The notes: generated by a model from the sequence alone, not told the origin. Counted from the first letter of the stretch, positions 21,671 through 33,545 are shown. The stretch: DNA of 64,000 bases from Dermacentor variabilis (GCF_050947875.1 NC_134569.1:35178277-35242276); one strand, 5' to 3'. A program made the numbers and translations.

Positions 21671-23447
21671 CAGCAGCAGCCTGGTCACACACACTGCCGA
21701 GCAAAGCCTTCTCCCATACTTCTACAGCTTAATCTCATCCGCCCACTTAAATTTCTTTCAGGCCCCTGCTACCCTTCCCTTCCCTTGGAATCCAGTCCGT
21801 AACCCTTAATGACCATGGCTTATCTTCCCCCTCATTACAAGTCCTGCCCATGCCCCCATTTCTTTTTCTTGATTTCAACTAAGATTTCATTAACTCGCGT
21901 TTTTCCCTCACCCCAATCTGCTCTTTTCTTATCCCTTAACGTTTAACGTTTAAATTTAAGTAGAACCCTTTTCGTAAGCCTTCACGTTTCTGCACTGTAC
22001 GTGAGTACTGATAAGACACAGTTGTTATGCACTTTTCTCTTGAGGGATAATGGCAACCTACCGTTCATGATCTGAGAATGCCTGCCAAACGTACGCCAGC
22101 CCATTCTTATTCGTCTGATTATTTCAGTCTCATCATCTCGATCCGCGGTCACTACATGCCCTAAGTAGATGTGTTCCCTTACCATTTCCAGTGCCTCGCT
22201 ACCTATCGTAAACTGCTGTTCTCTTACGAGACTGTTAAACATTACTTTAGTTTTCTGCAGATTAATTTTTAGACCCACCCTTCTGCTTTGACTCTCCAAG
22301 TCAGTGAGCACGCATTGCAATTGGTCCCCTGAGTTACTAATCAAGGCAATATCATCAGCGAATCGCAAGTTACTAAGGTATTCTCCATTAACTCTTATCC
22401 CCAATTCTTTCCAATCCAGGTCTCTGAATATCTCCTGTAAACACGCTGTGAATAGCACTGGAGAGATCGTATCTCCCTGTCTGACGCCTTTCTTTAGTGG
22501 GATTTTGTTGCTTTCTTTATGGAGGACTACGGTGGCTGTGGAGCCGCTGTAGATATCTTTCAGTATTTTTACATACGGCTCGTCTACACCCTGATTCCGT
22601 AGTGCCTCCATGACTACTGATGTTTCGACTGAACCAAACGCTTTCTCTTAATCAATGAAAGCTATATATAATGGTTGGTTATATTACGCACGTTTCTCTA
22701 TCACTTCATTGATAGTGCGAATATGGTCTATTGTTGAGTAGCCTTTACGGAATCCTGCCTTGTCCTTGGGTTGACCGAAGTCTAAGGTGTTCCTGATTCT
22801 ATCTGCGATTATTTTAGTGAATACTTTGTAGGCAACGGGCAGTAAGCTGATCGGTCTATAATTTTTCAAGTCTTGTTCGTCCCGTTTCTTATGAATTAGG
22901 ATTATGTTAGCGTACTTCCAAGATTCCGGTATGCTCGAGTTCATGAGGCATTGCGTGTACAGGGTGGCCAGTTCTTCTAGAAGAATCTGCCCACCATCCT
23001 TCAACAAATATGCTTTTATCTCATCCTCTCCAGCTGCCTTCCCCCTTTGCATAGCTCCCAAGGCTTTCTTTACTTCTTCCGGTGTTACTTGTGGGATTTC
23101 AAATTCCTCTAGACTATTCTCTCTTCCATTATCGTCGTGGGTGCTACTGGTACTGTATAAATCGCTATAGAACTCCTCAGCCACATGAACTATCTCATCT
23201 ATATTAGTAATGACATTGCCGGCTTTGTCTCTTAACGCATACATCTGATTCTTGCCTAGTCCTAGTTTCTTCTTCACTGCTTTTCGGCTTCCTCCGTTCC
23301 TGAGAACATGTTCAATTCTATCCATATTAGGCCTCTTTATGTCAGCTGTCTTGCGCTTGTTGATTAACTTGGAAAGTTCTGCCGCTTCTATTCAAGCTGT
23401 AGGGTTAGAGGCTTTCATACATTGGCGTTTCTTGACCAGATCTTACG

Positions 23448-23451
<4 letters not shown>
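21668..23451 (-). mobile_element. RTE-type LINE, 5'-truncated
   Basis: Minus-strand RTE-clade retrotransposon. From about 23,445 the pre-RT region reads MKASNPTA...LSKLINKRKTADIKRP, followed by the whole RT. The 3' UTR (21,668-21,980) contains GCCGAGCAAAGCCTTCTCCC on the plus strand, resembling arthropod RTE tails. The 5' end is cut exactly at a (TA)n tract. The reading frame is almost whole and is broken by two nonsense codons, so this copy is younger than most in the window. Confidence 0.9.
21982..23400 (-). pseudogene. RTE reverse transcriptase with two nonsense codons
   Basis: RT domains in order on the minus strand: YALRDKAGNVITNIDEIV (start of RT), GKAAGEDEIKAYLLKDGG, LKNYRPISLLPVAYKVF, DKAGFRKGYSTIDHIRTI, AFID near the palm A box, GVRQGDTISPVLFTACLQ (PQG-box equivalent), LRFADDIALISNS with catalytic DD (about 22,350), and KINLQKTKVMFNS. 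A TAA after EKRA (about 22,689) and a TAA after AFID (about 22,650) interrupt an otherwise continuous frame with no frameshift seen. RT polymerises cDNA at the nicked target. Confidence 0.9.

Positions 23452-23489
<38 letters not shown>
23452..23489. repeat. (TA)n microsatellite at the 5' side of the RTE LINE
   Basis: A 38-bp perfect TA run directly at the point where RTE coding sequence is truncated. Confidence 0.95.
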
Positions 23490-23492
<3 letters not shown>

Positions 23493-25784
23493 GTTCGTCT
23501 ATAGTTTCAATCATGGATATCTGGGACCTCAAAGGGGCGCGACGTAATGCTAGTGCATATTTCCCTCGCATTTACCGCTACATTTCAACACATCTTTTAA
23601 CTCCTTCCGCGCCTTCTTGAATGGGCCATTGCTACCTAATTTCACTGAAGCTAACGAGCATTCCCTGTGTTTACTATAAGTAACCATCCTTTTCTCTCGG
23701 ACCTCAAATAATTTTCATTTCTACCCGCGTCTTCCCGTGCCGGAAATTAATTAACGAACGCGACTCCATCACCAAAGCGCTTTGTATAACTGGCACACGT
23801 ACAAGATTTGACTTTTTCGCCGTAGCGCTCATCAATATACCAGCAGTACACGTGATAAAAGATATTCAAGAATTATGTGCTATGCCTACCTAGCTCTCTC
23901 TCCTAATATAAAATCAGCGTGGAGTCATGAACGCTGGATTATTTAACACTAAATCTCTCGAAGGCGAGTGCGAGTTTGCGATTTCTATGGAGCCATGCGC
24001 GAGATCGGCAGCGGGCCCCGGCGACGTAAGTGAATTACGTCGTGAATGTGCAACCCGTGATTAAATGAGAATGGGACGGTGTAATTCGCAGCGCGAGAGT
24101 GAGCGGAAAGGCTCGCTGAAACGCAAGGTGCAGTTCGCGGACCTTGCGCGTGTGGTCGTGTCGAATGTGATATCAGTAATCAGGTTACCTGAAGATCGAA
24201 GGGAGGCCAGGCCGGCTAGTGACTTTTTAACGAATCCGTGCGCGTAGGCTAGGTTTTGTAGAGGGTTTGTTTCATGGCCTACCGTACCTACGAACGCTCT
24301 GGAAGTACCGCTTTGAACATTTCATGACGTGTCGTGAGTCCCATCGATACAGAAGGCAGGCCACTTTGTCCGGCAGAGAGGTTGCTTGTAAACGCTTTTC
24401 GGCATCCCATTGGACAGTATTCAATATGTAGCATGGACTTCGTTTCGTTGCTTAATCAAGTTGTGAACGTTCGCTGTCAGCATTACCAGATCTGTACTTT
24501 TCGCACGTATGCACTGGTAACAAGGTGACGCTCCCCTCTGACTTAGCAGGGTTGCGAACAAAGCCAAGTGATAGTAGTGCAGAGGCACGGCGCAGGCCTA
24601 TCAATGGAATCGGATGGTTTTGTATAGTAAAAAAACGCATATAAACGGTAAGTATTCCGAAGGAAAAAAATTCGAGGACACCTAAGCACTTCTTGGGAGT
24701 TGTGAATGCGAAAGCACTTATCTCCGATTGAACGCCGCTGAGCTGTCTCCCGAGCTACGAACTCCTCGCGGGTTGGCGAGCGCGTTGAGACTAGTGTTCC
24801 CGTGCATATACAGGAACACTATAGTTGAGACGCTTGGTCAGCGCCTCCTAGATGGCACAAGACTGGTGCACTTAGATGCATGACGTCGTGCTGCCTAGAC
24901 CGACTGCCACAGAACAAAATGAGGACGCTCCCGAATAAGCCACGCAAGCCGCGGTGATTTGACTTCATCGTTTTCGTCAGGCCGGGCTTGCCACTGGAAA
25001 TATCCGTTGTGTTCTGCTTTTTTATACATTGATTTCTGTGTAGTGATTACCGATGCGAAATTCGAACGCAGGCGAGAGCTTGCGCGGACAAGGAACGCAC
25101 GGATAGCGCAGGCTTCCAAGAGCGAGAGTGAGAGTGACGTGGGGGTCGCGGCGATGTCCTTTCCCCTCAAGTAACATCAGGCGCGCCAGCACGGCAGAAA
25201 ATGTTCCCTTACGCCCGCTCTGCTCCGTCAAGGCACGCACGTGACGTGCTGCCGCAGCCAATGAGAATTTAGGCACCGTTTCGCTGCTTTAGATGCCGGA
25301 TTTTTGGCTCAATGGACCATAGGATGCGTTTGCATCAATAAAGTAGTAGGGCGCAAACTAGCCTACTTCATCCCCCAGTCAACCCTGCCGTTGCCAGAGC
25401 AATATTTAGCACCTTACTTGCCCTCCGTTCACTTAGCTGGCCCTGCCATGGCGGTCAAGTCGAAGCGCACCTCCTAATTTTTTGTGGTCCTCGGGTATGC
25501 CCCGGGAACTCTGTCGTCGACAATACGCTTTATCTGCAAGTTTTATTCACCTGCCTTCTACGCTTCTGGAAGCGTAATCTTCGCCTCGAGTCTTAATAGT
25601 GCATTCACAAATGCGTCTCGAGTCGACACTCATCCTCGACTAAGCCGGATGGAAACCAGCACCGCCTCTAGACTGGTGTAGTCACTTTTCCTTAGTAGCG
25701 ATCTTCGACGAGACTTGAGTTGCCAGTCCATCATAAGGCACTGACAGCGTCTGCTCGAACTCGCGGCAATTGAAGTGTATGAGC
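23490..25784. other. Unassigned; GC-rich patches
   Basis: No domain recognised. 24,000-24,180 and 25,050-25,260 are GC-richer with open frames below 95 codons. No splice-supported exon chain was found. Confidence 0.45.
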
Positions 25785-25841
25785 ACTTCATGAGCATTAC
25801 ATTACTTCATGAGCATTACATTACTTCATGAGCATTACATG
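25785..25841. repeat. Tandem repeat, 19 bp x 3
   Basis: ACTTCATGAGCATTACATT is repeated three times head to tail (25,785, 25,804, 25,823), the last unit ending ATG instead of ATT. Confidence 0.95.
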
Positions 25842-25977
25842 AGCACTCTGTCGAGAGTAGTTAGTTCAAGCGCACAAGAAGGACGAAAAGGGAGGTGGGA
25901 CAGAGCGCAGTCCCATTTATGTTTCCGTCCTTCTTGTCGAATTTAGTGCAGTACACCACTTCTTAAGTGTATCACAC

Positions 25978-26155
25978 GCCACGCGGTGGCTCAATGGATA
26001 CTATGCTTAGTTACTCAGTACACGGTCGCGGGTTAGACTATCGGCCGCAGCTGCCGCATTTCGACGAAGGCGCAATGCAAAAACGCTAATGCACTGTGCT
26101 TTGCGTGAAGGTTAAAAGAGCCCTAGATGGTCGGAATCATTCCGGTGGCCATTAC
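25978..26155 (+). mobile_element. Diverged Ruka-type SINE
   Basis: A head ACGCGGTGGCTCAATGGATA and GGTCGCGGGTTAGACTATC (decayed B box) are followed by CTGCCGCATTTCGACGAAGG and AGAGCCCTAGATGGTCGGAA. These match the order of the intact Ruka copies with many substitutions. An old copy with no visible target duplication. Confidence 0.65.
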
Positions 26156-26631
26156 TGCGGTCTCTCTCATCGCGCAACAGACTGCACTACCTGCACTCTG
26201 CTGGAGTCTCATCTGGATTCTTCTGATGCCAGGAATCCTGCTTACTCGACTAAGGAGCTTTTACGAAGCATTTTCTTTCCGTATAAGTACGGACGCCAAC
26301 GATGCGTGTGTTCACTGTGGTCACGAGGAGATCCTTAGGTACATTTTTTGACACCGTCCCCTATATATTGTAAAAAAAATGCTGCAGAAACCATGTGACG
26401 ACGGATGTCGATGTTAATGCGATTAGAATTGAAACAATGTACGGATACACCATATTACCAAATTATGCGCTTCTGTATTGCCGACGTCGTCAATTTTCTG
26501 TTGCCGACATCTTCTTCACTTCACTGCGGCTCATCGCTCCTTGCTCAATGCACGGTCTGGCCCCATTTTGTGCGCGTCATATCCTTTTCCGCAGTCGACT
26601 GCTTTCGATGCTATTTCTTTCTTAAAGAAAT
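26156..26631. other. Unassigned
   Basis: No gene recognised. The segment at about 26,490-26,520 (CAATTTTCTGTTGCCGAC) is echoed at about 26,893-26,915 on the far side of the SINE. Confidence 0.45.
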
Positions 26632-26864
26632 AATTTATGGGATTTTACGTGCCAAAACAACAATCTGATTATGAGGCATACCGCAGTGGGGGACTCCGGA
26701 AATTTGGACCACCTAGGGTTCCTTAACGTACACCTAAAACTGAGTACACGGGTGTTTTCGCATTTTGCCCCGTGCAGGCGCCGTGGCCCGTATTCGATCC
26801 CGCGACCACCATGCTTAGCAGTCCAACACCATAGCCACTAAGCAACCAAGGCGGGTGCCGATTT
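26632..26864 (-). mobile_element. Ruka-type SINE
   Basis: The reverse complement of the Ruka family is nearly full length: ATGGGATTTTACGTGCCAAA, GACTCCGGAAATTTGGACC, ACGGGTGTTTTCGCATTTTG, TATTCGATCCCGCGACC (B box) and TAGCCACTAAGCAACCAAGG (A box end). A poly(T) run follows at about 26,863-26,873. Confidence 0.9.
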
Positions 26865-27775
26865 TTTTTTTTTCAGTTCTCTGTAGCTGACCTCAATTTT
26901 CTGTTGTCGACTTCCCCACTTCTTTCCTCTTGTTCTGCTTGTCTATTCGGGCACCTACTCAGTGGCACATACGAATTCTGCAGAACTTACCTAAAATGTT
27001 CACATTGCAACGGACATACCGAAAAGTGCGTGAAGTTCCCAAATAATGCTAGTCACATTAAAACGACCGTTGCCAATGTGTTAGATGGCAGTGGAGACGG
27101 ATCATCTTTCGAACTCACCATTTCGAAATTCCGACATCAGCAGCCATCGCAGCCTGAGCTGACGAGGGCAGTATTACAACTTGCAACAAAATTATACAAA
27201 CGAATTTATTACTAGGTCATGTGAACTTGTCCCCATGGCCGTGATGTTATGTAGATTCGGGCTTTCTCTTTCTCTTTCTCTCTATTTCTTATCTTTCTAG
27301 CTCCTCCTTCTTTTTCCCGTTGTGTGAGATAGCAGATGAGATTTTTCTTTACTTGACCTGTACACAATGCAACACAATATAATACAATACAGCACAATAC
27401 GGTAAGGTATACAATAAAAAAGAAAGTTATTTCTGTTCTCGAGTGAAAAAGGATGGAGATGAGAAAAAGGAACTGCCCCTTGGCAGCAAGACGGCACTTT
27501 CACCCTAGATTACGAGAGCACCCTGCAGTTCTGAAAGACACATATGCTTCCTGTGGCAAAATAATAAGAGGAAATGCTAAATTGGTGAATATCCATGCTT
27601 TTCTCTTTACTTTCTGCTTCCTATGGCCTGTTAGTTGCATTGGAACGTTAAGAAAGCATGTCTGATATAAATTAAATAAACTCCTCCTTATCAAACGCCC
27701 TATTAAAACTAATGTTTGAGCATGAATCGTCGAGGAGCTTTACTGAAACACAGTTACTGAACCCTGGTGAATCGC
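26865..27775. other. Unassigned, with an (ACAAT)-like stretch
   Basis: An open frame at 26,904-27,215 (103 codons) has two CxxC-like pairs but no family match. 27,363-27,405 is a decayed ACAAT / ATACAAT repeat reminiscent of the pentanucleotide LINE tails at 11,970 and 12,240. Confidence 0.4.
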
Positions 27776-27960
27776 CGTGGTGGTTTAGTGGCTTTGACGT
27801 CCTCTGCGGATTATGAGGTCACGGGTGCGACTGCCGGCTGGACTTGACATGCAGCTATGGAGATGACATGCAAGAATGGTCTTGTACTCATATTCAGTGC
27901 AGGTTAAAGGCCTCCTACGGTGCAAATTACTCCAAGTTGAATTTAGTAAAACTCCCTGCC
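27776..27960 (+). mobile_element. Decayed tRNA-derived SINE
   Basis: CGCCGTGGTGGTTTAGTGGC resembles an A-box head. GGTCACGGGTGCGACTGCCG is a mutated B box, and a decayed body follows with AGGTTAAAGGCCTCCTACGG. It is probably a Ruka relative. No target duplication is visible. Confidence 0.55.
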
Positions 27961-29978
27961 GTACTAGTTGGTACATGATTACTGGTTTGAAATACACTCG
28001 CAGCAGCCACGGAAGGAAGGCGCGAAGGAAAAAGCGATGCCCAATTCTTCCTTGCCCTCCTTTCATGGTTGTTGCACGTCTCTTTCACACCAGTTACTCG
28101 AAATTATGCGCTAAGGAGTCACCGTAACGCGTTGCGTAGTTATAGAACTTCAAGCACTACATGTTATTTTACAAAGCCTGGTCACCATTGTCTCCTCCCC
28201 GTAGGTCGACATTGAATTTATGGTGCGTGTACACCTGGCTTTCCTGACTTGCTGACTTTTTCAGACCGCAATAAGCGGGTCGACAGCAGCTTTGCTAGGG
28301 GCAACAGTAACTTTAAAGAATTTCTTTCTTTTTTCAGCCCGCTTTCGCCACTCTTACAGACACCGCTTCTGCATTTCAAAATTTCTCGGCCACACCAGTT
28401 TGGGGCCACTCAGACCTCCTTGCCTATGTACCACACCGGATTTGCAACCCTTTCACCCCTAGGCTTGCTTTATTAGCCAAGAAAAGTAAGAAATTATTTA
28501 AAACACTGCTTAGACTGCTAGCAAAGAACCATAGTAAAATCCACAGTGCGAGGAAAACGTCTGAAGCAATGGCCTATGCTTAGCAAGCATGCTTAGCACA
28601 AACATGTACTGGTAAAAAAGGAATAACTTAAATGACGTCAAGAACATAAATTAGACTTTGCGCACTGCGCGCAGGCATCACTTTGATTTTTAAGCCAAAA
28701 ATACAAGTACGACTTTTGTTTCCATCACCATGTTCCAACGACGGCCTAGGCTAAGCTATATATTCGCTGCTTATAGCGAATCTAGTTTGTCCTTTGGACA
28801 ACTTAAGACACAACGTTGGCAATTGAGGTGGTACATTGCAGCTGTTTAAATGTGAAAACGAAGCTTAGTTTTCTTCATTGATCGCCGAATACCGGCTGAT
28901 TCACGCAAAAATATTGAACCTTGATTCAGCAGGTTTCAACGCGAGCATTTCAGAAGGCTGACCTTTCCTGCATTAATTCCATTATCCAGACGTTTCTTGC
29001 ATCAATGCCAAGAGAGAATACGTTGCTTGTTCTCTAGTGAACGTGTTTTAGCGACGGGGCATGCTTTTCAAAATCTGAATTGTCTTGCGTTGCTTTGAGT
29101 TCTCGCTGACGCGTAGTGATTAGTAACTCATTTGCATAAAATATTCTTTCTTCCCCGCGCATGTGCCTGGAAACGCACGAAGTGTAAAAAGAGTGCTTCA
29201 GCAGCAAGTATATGCAAATTGGGCTTTTTAGAGCCGCCAAAACAAATCGAGCACGCGCGTAAAAGTGTACCTCCACTCAAAGTGCTCCACCGCATGTTGA
29301 CTCAATAGCGAAAAAATAAAATAAATAAGGATATAGAGAACACAAAGAAGTTTGCTTTCTTTATTGTATATCAACGACTGTAGTGATGCGGGAAAGCGGA
29401 TTTTCCACGGAAATGCGTTTGCTGAAAGGCCGACAAAACACAGTATGCTCCATTCGTTTATTCATAAAATATGAATAGAACCGTTAAAATTACCTTAAAA
29501 TATGCATTAATTCATGCTCGCTTGAAAGAACAAGCTGTACTTTGGGCATTCATTCTTTTTCTGTTTACGGGTCGTGTCGAGAGGTGTTACGTGTTGGGCG
29601 TTTGAAAACAGTTAATTAGCTGTTTACCCCAGGCTATTTGTTTTACGCGAACTGCGCTTTAGGTACTCAGTGAACTAGGACTCTAATTTGCTTATGCACC
29701 GCGAAAAGTGTAACATCAACTCTTCTGCGGGAAACAGAGCAAGCTGTTGCAAAAATCCAACGAAAAGTCAGGAGTTGGTGCCTAGCGGATATATGGCTCT
29801 CTTCGTTTGCTACGTGCAAGACACTAAAGGTTTTACCAAGTTTACTTTTACAGTCTTTTAATTAGAATTTGACGCACCTCACCTATATACTCGGTTAAGC
29901 AATTCAACGTGGCCACTTCCTAAGGTCGGCATGAAGCACCGTGCAAGTAAACTTTTTTCAGTCTATGTGATGCACGCA
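27961..29978. other. Unassigned
   Basis: About 2 kb with no recognised coding region or repeat family. Open frames are under 95 codons. Confidence 0.5.
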
Positions 29979-30022
29979 GTTGAATCAGTTTACATACCAT
30001 GTTGAATCAGTTTACATACCAT
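29979..30022. repeat. Tandem duplication, 22 bp x 2
   Basis: A 22-bp unit beginning GTTGAATCAGTTTACATACC is repeated exactly, 29,979-30,000 and 30,001-30,022. Confidence 0.95.
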
Positions 30023-30492
30023 AGTGGCATTGGTGGTGGCGTTAATTCTGCAGACGCATACAGCTTGGTACAAGTTACTTAAGTTTGCCCTGTTCGGGAA
30101 TCATTGTGACTGATAACACTTCGTCGCGCAAATACGGACTTAGAAAACCTGCAATGTTAAAAAATATAGCGACAGACGCTACTAGGGCGCTATAACGTAA
30201 ATCTATTCCAAACTCTTCGATTCGAATTATGCAATCAGCGCTCCACGATTGGTCAAAAAATTTTCGGCCGGCCCCCACTCCGCCGGTCTTTCAGGCGGCG
30301 TTGCGAAAACCACGAACCCTGGTATGGTGCGCTCTTAGTCAAATCTCACGCATCGTCCTCCGTATAAGCGGTACGCTCTTGATTCATCCCAGACCCGCCC
30401 ATTAAAGCGTTCTCTCAAGCGAGATCATGCGTGACAAAACGCGGCCGACCCGCTGCTCACGGCTGTATGCGCTCAATGAGCAAACGCAACGT
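30023..30492. other. Unassigned
   Basis: Becomes GC-richer towards the MITE that follows. No motif recognised. Confidence 0.45.
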
Positions 30493-30495
30493 TTA

Positions 30496-30995
30496 AGCCC
30501 AGACCACACGTACGCTTGCGGACGCGCGCAAGGTCGCGTCTCCGCGCTTTGCTACAGCCGTGTTTCGAAATGAATGGCCCTTTGTGTCCACAAATACGCG
30601 CGACAGTGCGCGCTCCCCCATGCTCACTGGGCTCAGTCACAGACGCCTTGGGAGACGCCACTTCGTACTTCGATATTGACATTGTTTCAAAATGCTTCCA
30701 TATCTGTAAAAGTTATTGTTATATTTTTGGAGCTGTTAGATCAGCACAAAAAGGAACTGTTAGGCATTTCCTTGCATGATATAAGTCTGCTTTGCCGAGA
30801 GTTCAATGTACCGCGCCGTAGCTGCGTAGACAGGGGTGCCGACGCGAGGCAGCCCAAGCGCGCGATAACAGACGAGCTGTTCACCGAGATCGTGCCGCGT
30901 TTCGACGCGTACGAGCTGTGTCGCACTGTCTGCGCATGCATGGGCGCGCGGACGCGAGCTTGTGCGCGTCCGCAAGCGTACGTGTGGTCTGGACT
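30496..30995. mobile_element. 500-bp MITE with 45-bp TIRs and TTA duplication
   Basis: The left end AGCCCAGACCACACGTACGC and the right end (read inwards) AGTCCAGACCACACGTACGC continue as inverted repeats for 45 bp with three mismatches (30,496-30,540 and 30,951-30,995). TTA is present on both sides (30,493-30,495 and 30,996-30,998). A TTA target duplication fits the PIF/Harbinger superfamily (TWA). There is no transposase inside; the 163-codon frame overlapping it is a coincidence of GC-rich sequence. It would depend on a transposase supplied elsewhere. Confidence 0.85.
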
Positions 30996-30998
30996 TTA

Positions 30999-31161
30999 TA
31001 TGCAGCCCTGCAGCTTTGGCGCCCAAAAACTGTGCAGTAGCGTTGAGAGAGTTACAGAGAATTGATAAGGGGAGAAGCTGTGAGGAAGAAAGAAAAGCGA
31101 AAGGCAATAGGAGAGAGCGAATATACTTAGAAAGGCGTCGTTGCCTCTGTGCGTAGCTGTG
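30999..31161. other. Purine-rich unassigned stretch
   Basis: GAAGAAAGAAAAGCG-type purine-rich sequence directly before the possible start codon at 31,162. It could be a 5' UTR but has no defined core promoter element. Confidence 0.3.
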
Positions 31162-33083
31162 ATGGCGGAGGAGGAGGAAAGAGTGCGCCAGCTGGGCAGG
31201 AGCAAAAACATGGCGTGAGCCGGCGGACGAGGCGGTTCTTTTCGGTGACAATTATCGTGATTTCTTTGTACTAGCGACGTTATGGGACTCTGTTAGCGTT
31301 GTGAAGGCATTTGGCCGCGTCGATGAACGCTCTCGTTGATCTCAGGGATGTTCAATTCCACCGATGTTAAAGGAAACTGTAAGAAGCCTGTGCAACTTCG
31401 ACAACTTGTGGAGTGCAATCACAGGGCGACAATCGGCAGCGGTGAGCCTCCGTGTGCGCTGGTTCGTCAGGCCCTGGAGTGTGTGCTGTACAGTTGCGAA
31501 GCAGTGTTGATTCGGTAAGTTGATTTTTGCTTACCATACTACTAAATGCTTAATCTCTGCCATTGAATTATTATGAGCCAGCAGATAACGAATCTTGGTG
31601 ATTAAACATCTGAACGTGCAGTACTAATGCGGACACACGCATTGATGTTTTGGCCTGTGAATTACTTTTAACTGAAGGCGTAGTTCCGTTTCGGTTTCCT
31701 CAAATCGCTATATTGCTAACGATGCTTTTTGCTTGCGTGGCCAGGCGTTCTTTCGTTGAAATTTCATGCGCGGATTTTTACAAGGCCTCGCGTTTTATCG
31801 CGCCGCTAGTAATCGTGTGCAGCCTTGTAACCACGACATCTACCGTTCTTTTTTTTATCGCCTTCGTGGACTTTGCGAAAATTAATTCATTGCATTTCGT
31901 TAAGTTTGTCGAACGACGGCTTTATTTCGAACAGTTTTCTGGTGTGGTTATGCACTTTCTACGGTGTAATGTGTGGATTTGCTTGTCAATGCCTCAAGTT
32001 TACTGGAATTCAAAGCCTAGTTTAGCTCGAAGCTTCTTTGACAAGTTTATTGCAGACTGAAAAGCTGTGGATTTCTGTGCGTTTGTCGTTTCACAATGTC
32101 AGAAAGTAGCGCTGTACGGCTAAATACTATGAAAGAACCAGAAGAACCTAACAAGTTGTACATTTTTCTTGAATCTAGTGATTGCTACGTAGTGTTGATT
32201 TTCGGCTATGAGGTACTCATTAGCCGCCAAATAGGCCTTAATAAGACTTTACTTATTAGCTTTTGTTTTCTGGATTATCAAATGTGTGCAATTTCTTTTT
32301 ATTCTCACTTAACTGAGTTTTTTTTCCATGCTTGTCTAATGCGGGAGAGGTCGACATTAATATCAACGCCACCAAAGGAAACAGAACGCCCGGTTCTCCA
32401 GTGCTGCTATACAGTGTACCACAGCACCGGTAAGCGAAAAACTGGCCCAGAATGGCTTTTCATTGCACTGCAAGATCGTATGCTTATGTTGACGCACACG
32501 AAGAAGAACTTGATATTTTGCCAGCAGAAAAGTGTGGTGGGGTGCAGAAAGAGACAAGTGCTGGCAATATTGCTCGCATGCGCCGTACACACACACATTC
32601 AGGAGCCCTCTCACTCATTTCCGCTGATTTCACGAGAGTGAGAAGTCACTGAGTCAACTTAGGCGATTTTAAATGGACGCAAGTGCAGCTGAATGCCAGT
32701 AAGTGTAAGGAACATAAATGAGAACAGGCCTGTCGGAGCTAGTTCCAGGAATACCCAGCTCCGGCAGCGTTGGGCTTTCAATTATTCTTTTTATCTTTTT
32801 TATATCGCACTGCGCACGCTGCCCAGCCGGGAGCTTACTACCTCCTCCTTGACTGGCGCTGCGCGCGGAGCGTGTTGTGGCCTGCGGCCCGGACCTGAGG
32901 CTAGGGCCGCTACAATCTGTTTACTGCAAGATCCCTACTATATTGGCCTTGAACAACTATTGAAAAAAAAAACATAGCCCTAACAGGGCAAAGGTGAAAG
33001 AGTTTCTGGAATTGTCTAACATTGAGTGGAATTTCTTTTTCCTTCCAGGTACGATGATTCACCTGAGGTCCAGGAATGATCAG
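31162..33083 (+). other. Weak candidate for a spliced host gene
   Basis: An ATG at 31,162 opens MAEEEERVRQLGRSKNM, followed by a GC|GTGAGC donor-like site near 31,215. An open stretch at 31,339-31,514 (PVQLRQLVECNHRATIGSG) ends in a good CG|GTAAGT donor. At 33,048 a TTTTTCCTTCCAG acceptor is followed by GTACGATGATTCACCTGAGG, whose phase would join the previous donor to give RYDDSPEVQE and a stop. The intermediate block 32,340-32,650 also has open frames with splice-like edges. No family is recognised, the first two exons do not join in frame as drawn, and random AT/GC sequence could give this. Treat it as a hypothesis. Confidence 0.2.
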
Positions 33084-33275
33084 GACAAAGAATTTTGAAC
33101 ACGTACGAAGGATGTCTTACGTGCTTGTGATGACGAAGAAATTATGTCAATATGAAATATATATTTGAAAAGGCTTCTTCTATTTCTTATTTAAAATGCA
33201 TAGATACAGATCGTCACTTGCATCTCCCTCCATTCACCCAAACACTGCGACATGTGTACGGAGTGTGCTCCGCTG

Positions 33276-33278
<3 letters not shown>

Positions 33279-33366
<88 letters not shown>
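33279..33366. repeat. (TA)n microsatellite, about 88 bp
   Basis: A perfect TA run, the longest in the window. It encodes the poly(YI) frames seen across it, which are not genes. Confidence 0.98.
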
Positions 33367-33371
<5 letters not shown>

Positions 33372-33464
33372 TCAAAAACCTGAATCGTTATTATGACGAC
33401 AGTTGACGCGGTAACCTGGTAGCTCTAGCTGGTCAGGAAAGGCAAAAACACTTCTGTCACCCTT

Positions 33465-33545
33465 TGGGTGCGCATTAATTAACCCCAGGTGGTCACAATT
33501 AACTCGGAGCTCTCGATTACTACGTCCCTCGTAATTTGTAGCAGT
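33465..33545 (+). mobile_element. Ruka-like SINE body fragment
   Basis: GCATTAATTAACCCCAGGTG, then GTCACAATTAACTCGGAGCT and TACTACGTCCCTCGTAATTT track the Ruka body (CCCCAGGTGGTCGAAATTTC...CTACGGCGTGCCTCATAAT) with many changes. The tRNA head is absent. Confidence 0.5.

Noticed and set aside
30574..31065. 163-codon frame (plus strand) and 163-codon frame (minus strand) near 30.6-31.25 kb
   Set aside because: Both overlap the TIR-bounded 500-bp MITE and its GC-rich ends; the frames follow from composition and are not family-like.
32340..32480. Faint FKBP-like pattern around QCCYTVYHSTGKRKTG
   Set aside because: The resemblance is limited to a few residues near a YTG-like turn; flanking residues do not follow the fold, and alternative frames look equally good.
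33152..33406. Frames encoding long YIYIYI runs
   Set aside because: Translation of the (TA)n microsatellite.
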